DNA of 64,000 nucleotides from Nematopogon swammerdamellus (GCA_946902875.1 OX336343.1:22181596-22245595); one strand, 5' to 3'; shown: positions 30,757 to 43,100, numbered from the stretch's first letter. The notes: generated by a model not told the origin, from the letters alone. Numbers and translations are program-made.

Positions 30757-33748
30757 AGGAAGGTGTGGATCTAAGCTTGCGATGGCTTCACCGAACATAT
30801 CCGGGCCCATCGGCAGTAGAGGAGGGTATTAATCGAGGCCGGGACTAGCGAGTGGCCACTCTAAATTTCCCGCGCATGCTTCACGTTTCGGCTCGCTTCA
30901 AGCCCTCGTCAGCTAGTCTGCGTTGACTAGGACGCGGGGAAACCACCAGTCCCGCTCTCGACCTCCCTCTCTCTACCTATCCATATTCTGTAGGATGCTT
31001 CCAGTGACGTTTTCGAAGCTCTCTCCATATATGAGCTTAGCGTCGATCTTGGGAGCCCTAGATTCTTGAAGAGACTGTAGAGCGACTTCGCTGGTAGTCC
31101 TCTTGCTCCGACTTCCACAGCGAAGAGATCAGTCTTGAATCCGTTTCTCACAATCCGGTCTACTAAGTTGCAGTACTTGTTAAGCTTGATGTTGTGGTCC
31201 TTCGGTATGTTACTTTCCCATGGAACTGTAAGTTCAACAAGTACTACATGCTTTGTCGCTTTTGAGAATATGAGTATATCCGGTCTTAATGCTGTGGTAC
31301 AGATTTCCGAAGGCATTTGGTAATGCTTCTCATGTGTGTCCATCAACAATTCCCAATCCTTTGCTGCTCCCAAAATTGAAGAAGGTTTAGTCCTATCTTT
31401 GGGCAGCTTATTGGCTCCAGGTTTCACAAAGTTGACCTTCTGGAAGCCGCTACTGGTTTGCCCTTTCCTGGTCCGTGCAATTGACAGGTTGATGGCCTCT
31501 CTGATGATTTGGAGGACTTTATCATGACGGTAGGAATACTGGCCTCGCTCAAGTAGTATTTTGCATCCGCATAACAAATGTTTGGCCGTGCCTACGAACT
31601 CCTTACATGACGGGCATAGTCTATTTGTAGATTTCCCCCATCTAACTAGGTTACTCGGGTCGGGGAGAGTAAGCTGGAATGCATTTAAGTAGAACTTAAG
31701 CAGCTCAGGGGACCAGTTGTATATTATGGATTTCCACTTCAATGCAGGAGGGATGCAGAAGTCACCCACTGTTAGCCAATCATTCTGCATTTCTAGGTTT
31801 AAGGCGTGAAGTTTGAAGCCTTGTTCCATGTCCTCCTGAGCAAAACCTTTCAGTATTTCTTTATCAGACTTTGCTGTTTCTATGCCCAATCCAGATCTAT
31901 TGGTGCGTGTACCAACTTGGAATGATTTGTAGAAGTCGAGTCTCGATTCCAGTTCATCTGATAGTGATGTGTTGGGTAAGGCTTGAATAGCGCTATCATT
32001 GGAGTCTTTGAGTATACATCGTTTGGCTATTCTCGCCTTTTGATAAAATATCGACGGTTTCTTAATGTTCAGTCCAAAGTTATTGTGAGATCTGTATAGC
32101 GTTGACGAGTCAGCCGGGTGAGCCAGTCCAAACCATGATTTCAGGAATCTGGTCACATACGAGTCTAATTTAGTCAGGTTTTGCTTTGTGAAGTCGTAGA
32201 CGAGAAATGGCCATGAAAGTTTTGATGTCAGGTAGTTATCGTAAATCCATGCCTTTTGTGTACCCAGGAGGGGAAGATTGTCAGTTTGGCGGAGGCTCTC
32301 TTCGAAAAGTTGGACAATATCATCAGTAGGATGCTCCTTTCCTCTGCTGGTGATCCTTTTGCCCAAGAATTTAAAAGGAGCTTCATCAGCCACAGTTGCG
32401 ATTGGTTTTCCGGCTACTGTCAGACCTGGATTGCTCGAGGTAAACTTTGAACCTTTCCTGGTTAAGCTCAAACAGTAGCACTTCACTGGTTTTATCTTCA
32501 TCCCTTTGGTCCATTCACAATAGTCATCTACCACCTTAAGAAGCGCCTGATTTTGTTTTGGATTGCGGGTTAACAGCGTAATATCATCCGCAAATGCCAG
32601 GATGGCCGCCATATATCCGTCTCCATATTTGAACCTGTATCCCCATTTGTTTTCTTTTACGACAAGCGTATCAATTAGAATGTTGATAACAATGTTAAAT
32701 GTAACAGGAGAGAGGCAGCAACCCTGGAAAAGTCCTATGCCGTAACGAATTTCCGGTATCTTCTCCGTTTCGCCTTTTACTTGTATTACAAAGGAAAGTT
32801 TTTTGTAGTAGGAGGCTATTATATTACAGATCAGAGGTGGCACATTATACCACTCTAGCGCCTTTAGTAGTAACTCATGGCGCACCGAACCGAAGGCGTT
32901 TTCAAAGTCTAACCACGTGGCAGTTAATTGTCTCTCATTCTTCCTTGCATCTCTAAGACATTCAGTCAGCAAAGAATTATGTTCGAGACACCCTGCAACT
33001 CTTGGGAGAAAACCTTTCTGGTACTTCTTCGGTAAGTAGTCGTTGGTACACATGTGTTTGAGTAGTCTGGCCTGTATAATAGAGAAGAATATTTTCGAAA
33101 TTGTGTTCGTAAGGGCTATAGGTCTAATATCCTTGGGATCAGTAACTTCTTTCTTTTTTGGTAGAAGAACAAACACGGCTTTACCAAGACAGTCTGGCAC
33201 TTCTCTGTTCGTCCAAATTCTTTTGTAGATGTTCAACATGTGTTTCCGCACTGATGGACATTTTTTGTATATGATGTATGGTATGCCATCGGGTCCCGGG
33301 GCGGAACTATTTGGTTTCCTTTTTATGTGGTATTCCAGCTCTTCCATCGTCGGTGAATCAGCATCAAATGCTAGAGCAGGCTCTTTGGGTTTTGGAGCTG
33401 GTGGATCCCTGTAAGTTATATCTGCCTCCGGGGTGGTATATGTGGATTTAAAGTAGTTGAACATCTCGTCCGTACTTAACCTAATTGTACCCTGCTGTTC
33501 CTTAAAAGCTTTTTTGGCGAAGTAAAAGGGGTTCTTCTCGAAAGCTGCTATATTCTGAGCCTTTCGAAATTCATTGTCAGCAACCGTAATTTGCTCAGAT
33601 ACTTTCTGGATGAGTTTTAGGATAGATCTCATCGCTCTGGCTAATTGGTGGCATAGATTTCTGTCTCCTGAGGCTTTAGCCTTCCTTAGCTGCTTTCATT
33701 TTCTGCTTTTTTTCTGTGCTGTCATTTTCCCACCGTAAATTGCTATCG
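30757..33748 (-). mobile_element. LINE with C-terminal restriction-like endonuclease, 5' truncated
   Basis: A single-ORF LINE with RT then a PD-(D/E)xK nuclease, as in the R2/NeSL/Dong/Hero group. The N-terminal zinc-finger part is absent. A probable 7-bp duplication ACCTCAT lies at 30750-30756 and 33749-33755. Two further 3'-end copies lie at 34865-34964 and 53085-53486. It sits antisense, 192 bp upstream of threonine aldolase exon 1, probably in that gene's first intron. Confidence 0.85.
30927..33632 (-). CDS. reverse transcriptase with restriction-like endonuclease
   Basis: About 901 residues from ATG 33632; the frame is open some 60 nt further upstream, so this Met need not be the native start. 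RT motifs: SSAPGPDGIPYIIYKK, DIRPIALTNTISKIF, WLDFENAFGSV, LFQGCCLSPVTFN, LAFADDITLL (an F-A-D-D variant of YADD). A zinc-knuckle-like CPSCKEFVGTAKHLLCGC (C-x2-C-x8-H-x4-C) precedes the nuclease, whose core RPDILIF...VELTVPWE shows the PD and E-x-T residues of the family. No stop inside. The RT-zinc-nuclease order is diagnostic of endonuclease-type R2-group LINEs; the clade is not resolved. Confidence 0.88.
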   Translation of the reverse strand: MRSILKLIQKVSEQITVADNEFRKAQNIAAFEKNPFYFAKKAFKEQQGTIRLSTDEMFNYFKSTYTTPEADITYRDPPAPKPKEPALAFDADSPTMEELEYHIKRKPNSSAPGPDGIPYIIYKKCPSVRKHMLNIYKRIWTNREVPDCLGKAVFVLLPKKKEVTDPKDIRPIALTNTISKIFFSIIQARLLKHMCTNDYLPKKYQKGFLPRVAGCLEHNSLLTECLRDARKNERQLTATWLDFENAFGSVRHELLLKALEWYNVPPLICNIIASYYKKLSFVIQVKGETEKIPEIRYGIGLFQGCCLSPVTFNIVINILIDTLVVKENKWGYRFKYGDGYMAAILAFADDITLLTRNPKQNQALLKVVDDYCEWTKGMKIKPVKCYCLSLTRKGSKFTSSNPGLTVAGKPIATVADEAPFKFLGKRITSRGKEHPTDDIVQLFEESLRQTDNLPLLGTQKAWIYDNYLTSKLSWPFLVYDFTKQNLTKLDSYVTRFLKSWFGLAHPADSSTLYRSHNNFGLNIKKPSIFYQKARIAKRCILKDSNDSAIQALPNTSLSDELESRLDFYKSFQVGTRTNRSGLGIETAKSDKEILKGFAQEDMEQGFKLHALNLEMQNDWLTVGDFCIPPALKWKSIIYNWSPELLKFYLNAFQLTLPDPSNLVRWGKSTNRLCPSCKEFVGTAKHLLCGCKILLERGQYSYRHDKVLQIIREAINLSIARTRKGQTSSGFQKVNFVKPGANKLPKDRTKPSSILGAAKDWELLMDTHEKHYQMPSEICTTALRPDILIFSKATKHVVLVELTVPWESNIPKDHNIKLNKYCNLVDRIVRNGFKTDLFAVEVGARGLPAKSLYSLFKNLGLPRSTLSSYMERASKTSLEASYRIWIGREREVESGTGGFPAS

Positions 33749-33755
33749 ACCTCAT

Positions 33756-33946
33756 TGAGGCTTCTCTCCGATCGTCCTACATATTATCTTCGAAATTAAA
33801 ATTCGAAGACCATGCCACCTGAGTGGATAGGCGGATATTATTGATAGCAGATAGATACGGAAACCTCCGTGCTCGAGTAAAACTCGCACAAGACAGATAT
33901 TTTTTTTATTTACCCACTTGAATATCTCATCGTATGACACTCGCAG
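33756..33946 (+). other. sequence upstream of threonine aldolase exon 1
   Basis: 190 bp between the LINE target duplication and the exon 1 acceptor. Contains a T-run (33900-33910) that could serve as a pyrimidine tract. No start codon in the right phase. Confidence 0.5.
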
Positions 33947-34149
33947 CACGTGCGTAATCGACCTGCGCTCCGACACGGTGACGCGGCCCACGGCGGCCAT
34001 GAAGCACGCCATGGTGAACTCGGCTCTGGGTGACGACGTCTACGGGGAGGACCCCACCGTGCGCGCGCTGGAGTCGCGCGTGGCGGGGCTGCTCGGCAAG
34101 CAGGCGGCCCTGTTCGTACCCTCCGGCACCATGGCCAACCTACTCTCTA
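33947..34149 (+). CDS. threonine aldolase exon 1 (first seen)
   Basis: The acceptor ends in CTCGCAG at 33946 and the donor is GTGAGC from 34150. It encodes [26 protein letters not shown] and [12 protein letters not shown], the substrate/PLP-site N-terminal part of the family. The first base completes a codon begun in an unseen upstream exon; the exon ends in phase 1. Confidence 0.9.
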
Positions 34150-37100
34150 GTGAGCTGTGCAATAATAATAAGTAGCAACAGTGCCCATGAACGAAAACTA
34201 AAAACAAAACAAAAAACAAAAACATTATAATCATTCATTATCTGAAAAAAAAACTGATATGAACACATCATCTAGAGCTGCTTGTTAATTAAAAAAAAAA
34301 AAATTAAAAGTGTCATTAGAATCTTGCCGTACTATCTTGCCAACTGTCAATTTCAGATGCCAAAAGGGCTGTGAATGGAATAGAATAGAATATATATTGA
34401 CATCTCATATTGTAAGCGGCGGGTGGACGTGTGGTTTGGGCATCGGCTTCTCATGCGAGAGGTCCGAGGTTCGAATCCGGCCGGCGTGTACCAATGAGTT
34501 TTTTCTAACGAAAAAAATTTACGTGCATACCTGCACCTGCTGCTTCACCGTTCGGAATCGGTGTAAAACTGTAGGTCCCTTCCCTTGCGCCATACTAGGC
34601 TCAAATTGTAGTCGACTGGTTTGGTACCACCGTACTGGATGTAGGATGGCCGCATAGCAGCCTCGGTTGTGTTCTCCTCTAGTCCAGTATAGCCAGCAAT
34701 CCAGGGAAGTCTCCGGTATGGGACCTACATTCTCGGAGGTGATATTGGCTGGTCGGAGCATGTGCTTTGGCCCCTCCGACTCAGCCACTCATACTGGATT
34801 ACATAAAAAAATATATATAGGTTATTTTTTACATTTTTGTGACATGTTTGTCGCAATGAACCAGAAGGAAGGTGTGGATCTAAGCTTGCGATGGCTTCAC
34901 CGAACATATCCGGGCCCATCGGCAGTAGAGGAGGGTATTAATCGAGGCCGGGACTAGCGAGTGGAATTATAAATAGTCTCATTGACGTAATGAAACATAA
35001 CATTGTGACATCTTAGATAATAGAGCGGTAACATCAATAAGATAAACTTTGATAAAGCTGGCCTTATCCCACGTAACACTGTGGAGATTACACTAATAAT
35101 ATATCTCTTAAGTAAATAATTAGTGAAAATACTATCAGATATTAATGAGTATTTTTGCTAATATTACAACTGTCTTATTCTTACGTCATACTCATAATAT
35201 GCTAATTATGGCGGGTTTGAAGTTTCAAAGCCTTTATAAAATCTAATTTATTTTTATTTTTATGAAAATGGACACGGTTGGCTACATCACCTACTTACTA
35301 CATTAGTGATGTCAGCTCATAACACTTTGCTGAACAAGGTGCCGTGTCAGTGGTTCCCTTCGGTCGTGCCGGCTACACTGAACTGGACGGAAAACACGAA
35401 CTATTTGTGTTGTGATGATGTAAAGACTGTAATATGTTGTGTATAATATTTTATTTTATTTCGTTTAGGCTGGCTGGGTGGGGTGGGTCAATAATCACTA
35501 GTTTGCAGGCCTTGAGCCAAGCCCTAAAATTTATGCCGCCAAGCGCACTTGGCGGCATAAATTTTTGGGCTTGGTGTGCGAGTCAAGCTCGCAAGCTTGA
35601 CTCGCACACCGAGGGTTCCGTACCACCAGACAAGTATTTGTGTTATGTGTTTAACAAAATAATATTTTTTTTCCAAAATAACAAAACGCCTAAATACTAA
35701 CTATAGCAATGGTTTGACCAAATACAAAGCCATTGCTTCTTCTAGTTAAAATGAAAAAAAAAATCCTTTTTTTTTTGCCACAGCTATTATAATGTCGAAA
35801 AAACCTGTAGTGTTATTTATAGTAATTTTTGTTAGACTAATTATAATTATTTTTACATATTATTTCTAAATTATAATTAAAACTTTTCGTTTATAAAATG
35901 AAATGAAACTGCATTGGGTGTAATTTATTCTTTTAATTAATAAAATTAAATACAAATTTGCAAAAATGGAATTCACATCCTTGGAAGCTACATAGCTTGA
36001 ACATTCATTACATCCTTTATTATTTATATATTTTATTTCACGTTTTTTTTTTCTTCGTACATATTATTTATATTAATTTGATATAATTATAAAACAAATA
36101 TAGGTACACAAAATTTATATAAACACACAAAAACAAAAACGGCATTACCGCGGCGGTGGCGGGAGACAAGCCTTCACGGTTGGCTACATCACCTACAACA
36201 CCCGTGATGTCAGCCCATAACACCGGGTGAACTTGGTGCCACGTCAGTGCTTCCCTTCGGTCGTGCCGGCTACACTGAGCTGGACGGAAAACACAAACTA
36301 TTTACATAGCCGTTTCGACCGACCTTTCATTCAGTGCGGTGGTACCAACCCGGGCGGGTTAAACCCGACCACCTAGTGATATAAGAAGGGATTCATATCC
36401 CTTAGTCGCCTTTTACGACATACACGAGGAGAGATGCAGTGGGGCTATTCTTTTAAAGTACCGGCCCCACACGGTACAAGCGCGCTGGCGGGTGCAGGCC
36501 GTGGCTACTATTATTTTATTATTATTTTCTATTAAGACGATACCCATAGCTGGCTGCTTTGCATAGAAAAAGGTCGTAAGTCGGTGTTGTTTTTTAATTT
36601 TAAAAAATTAATGGTAATACAATTTTAAAATCTACAACAATAAAGTTCTGTGCTTGTGGTTTAGTTATTTATCAGTGCAATAAAAAGTTCGTTTTATTCA
36701 TTCACTTTTGCGTCAGATGAAAAAAATCGAAATTAAATAATTTTTTTCATCTGACGCAAAAGTGAATGAATAAAACGAATTTTTCTATGCAAAGCAGCCA
36801 GCTATGGGTATTGTCTTAAGTGCCGGCTCTATTTGGATAGATAAGGTCGCAGGGTGTTCCTTCCGGAAGGTCTATAGCGCTGAAAAGGTTAAGTTTGTTG
36901 TTTCGACCTTTGCAGAGATATCTCGCAACATTGTACGAGCGCTCATTTGTGACATTGTACGTTGCAGTAATGGTGCACTGCAACAAAAGGGGGTCAGAGG
37001 TGCTGTGCGGTGATATGTCGCATGTCTTCAAGTACGAGCAAGGTGAGCTTGGGTTAATTGATGTTGTGCTGGTTGGTAGTACGCATTTTTACGATATTTC

Positions 37101-40100
37101 GACTTAGGAGCCGTTCATATATTGCGTCATAGATTTTTGCCGATTTTCGACCTCCCAACCCCTCCCCCCCCCCCCCCCCCCCAATCTCGCTAAACTGACG
37201 TCATTTCCATTAACTGTATGACAAAATCAATATCGTTGTTTCAACAATATGTTTTTCTTTGCTTCATTCGCGCCTGTCGTCCGACTGCCAACCACTGACG
37301 ACGCTGACCGGACCAGCGCGTTGCGGCGGCTCACCACACATGCCGTTAGCAGGCCTCACACACTCTATGTACTTGCGCGCGCTAAGTACCTACCGCCTGG
37401 CGCGCCGGCGAGCCTAATTCAGTGGAAATTCGACAGCCGCGCGGATCATACCTACACGCGCGCCCACGCAACTGCGCGCAGCTGCAAAGCAATAATCACT
37501 TTACACTCGATCGTTTAGGTACATTTTCGCACGCAGCGACTGACGACGTGAAACATTAGGCTATTAAAGCCGTAGGTATGGTACTAGTACGTACGTACGT
37601 ACGTAGGTAGGGAACTTTTTCTATGGAGAGATTTATCTGTTACGAAGTGACTATTAAGGAATCTGTGCCGCTAGCTTTCTTTAAAGTGTCGCGCGCTTGT
37701 ACAGCTAGTAATTAATATGTCTTTATGTTGGGATTATTCGTATTTGTAAGACTGTTTTGGCCAGAACCCCCACACATCACGTTACCATCATCTGCAGACC
37801 AGACCCCCCCCCCCCCATATTTTCACATGATATAATTTATGGATGGCCCCTTCTTCTTTATATATATAATTCTTCTGTACGTGTATTTGTCACCTAACTC
37901 CTCCTAAACGCCTGAACCGATTTGGGTGAGATTTTGTGTGTACATTTTAGTGGGTCGCTGGATGTCCCTGGTGCGGCGGTCAGTCCATAGACCGACCCCG
38001 ACTAGTGTGCTTAATTTCGACAGTCCAACGCCGATGCGCAGCACCATCGAGCAACAAAACCGACCAATTCTAGTAATGAAAAAATCAACAACTGGCACAG
38101 GTGGATCTGCGCACGTCGCCGGCGCAATGCTGACGACGCTCCGCAACGCTCCGGACGGCACGTGGTCGCTGCGGGAGATGGAGGAGCTGGTGCGCGGGGG
38201 GGACATACACGAGCCGCTCACGTCGCTCGTCATAGTCGAGAACACGCACAACATGTGCGGCGGCAAGGTGCGTATCCTTCCCTCATCCCGCATCCCGCAG
38301 CGCTTATTATTAATGTTTGTATACCGACTCTGTCAGTCTGTATCCGTAGAACATCTCATAATAGTAAATAAAGTGTGATTATATTTTAAAAATTGTAGAA
38401 ATAAAGTTTAAGTGAATGTGATTGTGAAACTAGTAGAAATAAAGCGTAAGGAAATGTGATTGCATTTGCAAAAATAGAGTGTAGGTAAGTGAATGTGATT
38501 GCATTTTAAAATAGTAGAAATAAAGCGTAAGGAAATGTGATTGCATTTGCAAAAATAGAGTGTAAGTGAATGTGATTGCATTTTAAAATAGTAGAAATAA
38601 AGCGTAAGTCATTGATTTTATAACCCTGTCGGGACAGATAGACCACTCCATATAACAAATTTGGTAACGTTGTAAATCGTAAAACCAACAGAGGGCGTTA
38701 ATAATTTTTCTTGATGTTGTCGTAAAACAAACAGGTGGCGTTAATGTTTGTTAATACTTCTATACTAAGGGCGCTATCTAGTTGAAATACAACATGTATC
38801 TAGGTACCTTTAATTGTCACTAGGCTGTAGAATTACTGCTACTAGACAAAAGATGGCGCTTTCATTTATATTTATAAAGAACATTATTTATGTAAATTCC
38901 AAAATTTTTAATTATATTTGAATAATAAAATTATGACAATTTACAATTAAACTAACACTTCTTATCAAATTAAATAAAATAAAAAAATGTTTTGAAAATT
39001 ATTTGGTATACGGAACAAAATATTATTATGATTGTAATTTCCTGTTTGTGCGCTTTTAATAGATAGATCCACACAGAGCACGGAATACCCCCGCGCGCGC
39101 GCGCGCGGTATTCCGTGCTCTGTGGATAGAACGTATTTATTTAGTTGAACAGTTAAACAAATACTCGTCACTCTTCATTCTAATAATGTCAGCATTGTAT
39201 GTAAAAAAAAAAATATGAAAACTGCCTTAAAAAATTTATGAAATTAAAAAAATCGAACCCTAGAGTTGAAGGCGGTGCTAAAGAAGGCTACACAAATCAC
39301 AAAGGATATCATCCACGCATGTTTTCTTTCATGTATCATTTTTGCTTGCTTTAGCACCGCCTTCAACTCTAGGGTTCGATTTTTTTTATTTCATACATTT
39401 TTGAAGGCGGTTTTTATATATTTTTTTAAATAGTTTTTTATTTCACAGTTTTTTTTGGAATTTTTTGCTATTAATGTACTCGGCGGAATCGCTCGACCTT
39501 CGGCCTCGCGATTCCGCCTCGCTTTCCAATCTGATCTCGACCAAATTAAAATGGAACCACGTCATGGTTATCCCCTTTCAAACAAAAAAAAAGAATTTTC
39601 AAAATCGGCCCACAATAATTGACGGAGTAATCGCGTAACAAACATCCAAAAAAAGAAAACATACCGTCGAATTGAGAATCTCCTAGGTCTAAAGTAAATT
39701 GCTCGTGATGACAAATTCAACGAGCCCAAACACGATGGGTTTATCATGTGTAGTTTAGGAGTTCCTATGGCCACCTTCCGTCTCCATCATCAGACCAGCT
39801 CGATGGTACTCGTACTCGTATTATAATATATTAAACGCATCTGGCCGGTCGGAAAAGATTTCAAATTTAGAATATTCATGAAACAAGGGTCCGAATATGA
39901 ATGACAATATCGATTCATGTATTTCAATACAATGACAGAGAAAATTTCAAAATATTAGGTACCTATTCTACCTATTTAATACTTTTTAGTTCTAGTTTAT
40001 TTTTTTTTAAGTCGGTTTTATATTTTTAAAACAATATTACATAAAAAACAATAATCGAAATCGAATAATCGAAATCGGTTGAAGTGGTACAGAATTATTC

Positions 40101-43100
40101 GCCATGTGTCAAACTGCAAATTGCTGAAAAAGCCCACATCACAAAAGTTTCTCTGAAGGTAACCACACACCAATAGTATTTTGTTGCTTTTTCATAAACC
40201 GCTCAATCAATTTCAATAAAATTTCAATGGGAGCACCTCTGAAGTATGACCTACCAAACAAAAAAAGAATTTTCAAAATCAGCCCACAATTAACACGTTG
40301 AACGCCATACGACCCACCGGTGGGCCTAGCGTACTTTTCGGTTCGGGCCAAGCCAAACTCATTATATCCGTAATTTTCATCAACTTGAGATTTTCATCAC
40401 AAAGTTTATAAAATGCGGTAATTTGTAAGGAAAATAAAAATTTGCGACTTTTACCGTCTAATTTTCGAGATATAGCAGAAGGCTCACGGGTGGATCGTGT
40501 GGCCTCCTATGAAGGATTTGTATTTTTCTGTTGGCTGGGGCCGCGGGGTCACGCCGCGGCCCACCCGTTGCGCGCGCGCCGCGGACGCAGCGATCAATCC
40601 CGGTCCGGCTGCGTCGACAATTGAGGATGTTTTACGCTTTTCTCGCCAAAAATGATTATTTTGAAGATTTCGAGTTAACACAAGAAGCGCTAACGCAGTT
40701 AGAAAACATCGAGATAGATCTTCTGAACCGTAGTTTCGGAATAGATTCTATGAAGACGTAGTTTGAGACGAAAAAGGGGACTTAAATAATAGAATACGGC
40801 TCAGAAATATAATTTTATCGTTTATTTCATAAAACACAAATATACGATGTAAAAAGACAGGGTGTGAGTTTTCAGAATCACTTGAGCATCGTAGGGGTGA
40901 CGACCGAGCTAATCGATTAGAGCTATAATTCTATCCGAGAACTTAGCTTCGGAAGGGGAGACGAAGGTCTTCGCAGGAAGGCCGACACGAAGTCTCCGAC
41001 GCGTCGCTCGATCTCCACCCTCTTCACAAAGTTCTGCTTCGGAACAGCCGGACGAGGAGTAGGGCCCAGGTGGCTCGTACCGGCTATGCCGTCGCAGATG
41101 ATGCAGGCGTCCTCGGACGGAGAACGTAGAACGTGGAAGTCTACGTGTAACGTAGAAGAGACTACGTGTAGACGTAGGAGCTGTACACACACACACACAA
41201 ACACACCCACATTAAATAATGCACACATATCACGGTGCCCTGTGGATGGGAAGAGAGAAAATACACAGATGGGCGTTATACGTTTTGTGCGTGAAGCGCA
41301 ACGACAACCGCTAGGCCGGCGGTGTCTCACAAGCGACAGGCAAGGCAGAGCTGAAGAGAGTGTAATGTTACCCGTAACCCTGGCTGTGGGGACTCCTCTC
41401 TCAACGCTGAGATGAACGGCTGGAAACGTCCGACGGCAGCGGTGGTACAGCGCCGCGGCTCGTTGACAGTGGCACGGTCGCGAGGGAAACTAGTGTAACT
41501 CACGGCGGCAGATCGAGCGCGTTATATTTTATCTTGCAGCGGAGAATTATTTAACAGAAGAAGTGAAGTCTTGGTTGACTGAGTACCGCTTTTATAGGTG
41601 ACAGCGCGCGTTTGTGGTGTGGCTGCGGAATGAAGTCGGCTAGCACGCAATGACGCGCACTGTATGTGGTTACCTGAATCTAAGTGGCTGAAGGCCTGTA
41701 ACACCATTTGTTGATAATAATGGACCTCTACTAGGGGTCCTCCGATGATGTCTGAATTAATATGTAAGATAAATACAACCGAGGTGAATGTGAATTCCCG
41801 TCTATTTGGGATATATTTTAACCGCCTGGCAACCCATTAATCAACACCGCGATGTGCGGTGTTGCCAAATACAGCAAACAGAAATTCCATACCGACGCTC
41901 GCTACCTTTTTCGTTACGTCAAACAATATATAATTTTAGTATGGGCTGACAGCGGAAAGAGATCGTGGAAATTCACGCTCGGTAAATGATGCAAGAATGT
42001 GTGCTCGGTTACGTAGTGAGAGTGTAGTACGCCGAGATATGTGTGATTGAATTTTCAAAAATGTAGGTTGGCAGTAATAATATTGAATAGTAACGGACGC
42101 CTCACGTGTACCGTAGCCTTAGTACGGAGTATTTTCCTCCGTACTGGCAATGTGTCTCTGACACTTCGGTAAACGGCATTTCGACAGTCCGCTATTAAAA
42201 TTCACTACGTGACAAGTTCAACCAACGAAAAGAAGATGCTGTCGAATTCTTTTGTCGGAGAGTGAGGATAGCGACTATGAAATGCATATAGAAAGACGGA
42301 AGAGAATGAAACACACTCTGGAAAGGAAAGAGGGATTGGCCAGAAAAGTGAGAAGAACATGTCACCAATGTTATGCAAAGAACGTACCAATAATGGGTAG
42401 CAAACAGGCTAAAACCAAGTCGAAAAAAGTATCCACTTATTGCCAAAGCAGCCCAACTAAACCATTCCTTTGTTTGCCTTGTTTTAACATGACTCACGGA
42501 TAATTCTTTATTGTTTATGGTTAAACCCTTTGGGGTTAAGATGATTGATTATTTTAAATAATGAAGTGTCATAATGTTGTGATTGTTCAATTTCATAAAT
42601 ATTTTGTTTTGTTCAATTTCATAAATTATTTTCGTAATAAATAATGTCTTCTTATTTGGCAATGAAGAAAATTTTATGTTCATTTTTATTTTGACGAATA
42701 TTTTCTTATTATTTTCTGGTTTTATTAATTCTATTAATACAAATATTATTTTCTACCTTATCGTTAAGAGCAGCCCTAGCATCGTTACAATTAACTTAAT
42801 AAAAAACTACAAGTTTCTATTGGATTTGAAAACCACGCCTTCCGCTTCGACTACAAGGCCATGCGGCTCACTTCCATATTGGCTTTGTAGCTGCGCTCTG
42901 TGGCTTGTAGGAAGCGTTTACGTAGGCCCTCTCACGCGGCTCACCGGTGACCCCCATGCCCTGAATGGTTCAGTAAGGAAAGGCTCACCGGTGAGCGGTG
43001 AGCCCCGTGGCCCAAACGGAAATACTGGATTTTTCATGTGGCGTTGAACGTGTAAGATTGTAATTTCCTGTTTGCGGTTTTACTCCGGTCCAAAGAATTT

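Noticed and set aside
40909..41330. Protein-like minus-strand frame in a GC-rich block
   Set aside because: No ATG at a sensible place, two competing frames, no recognised motif; noted only as part of the unexplained interior of the piggyBac-like element.
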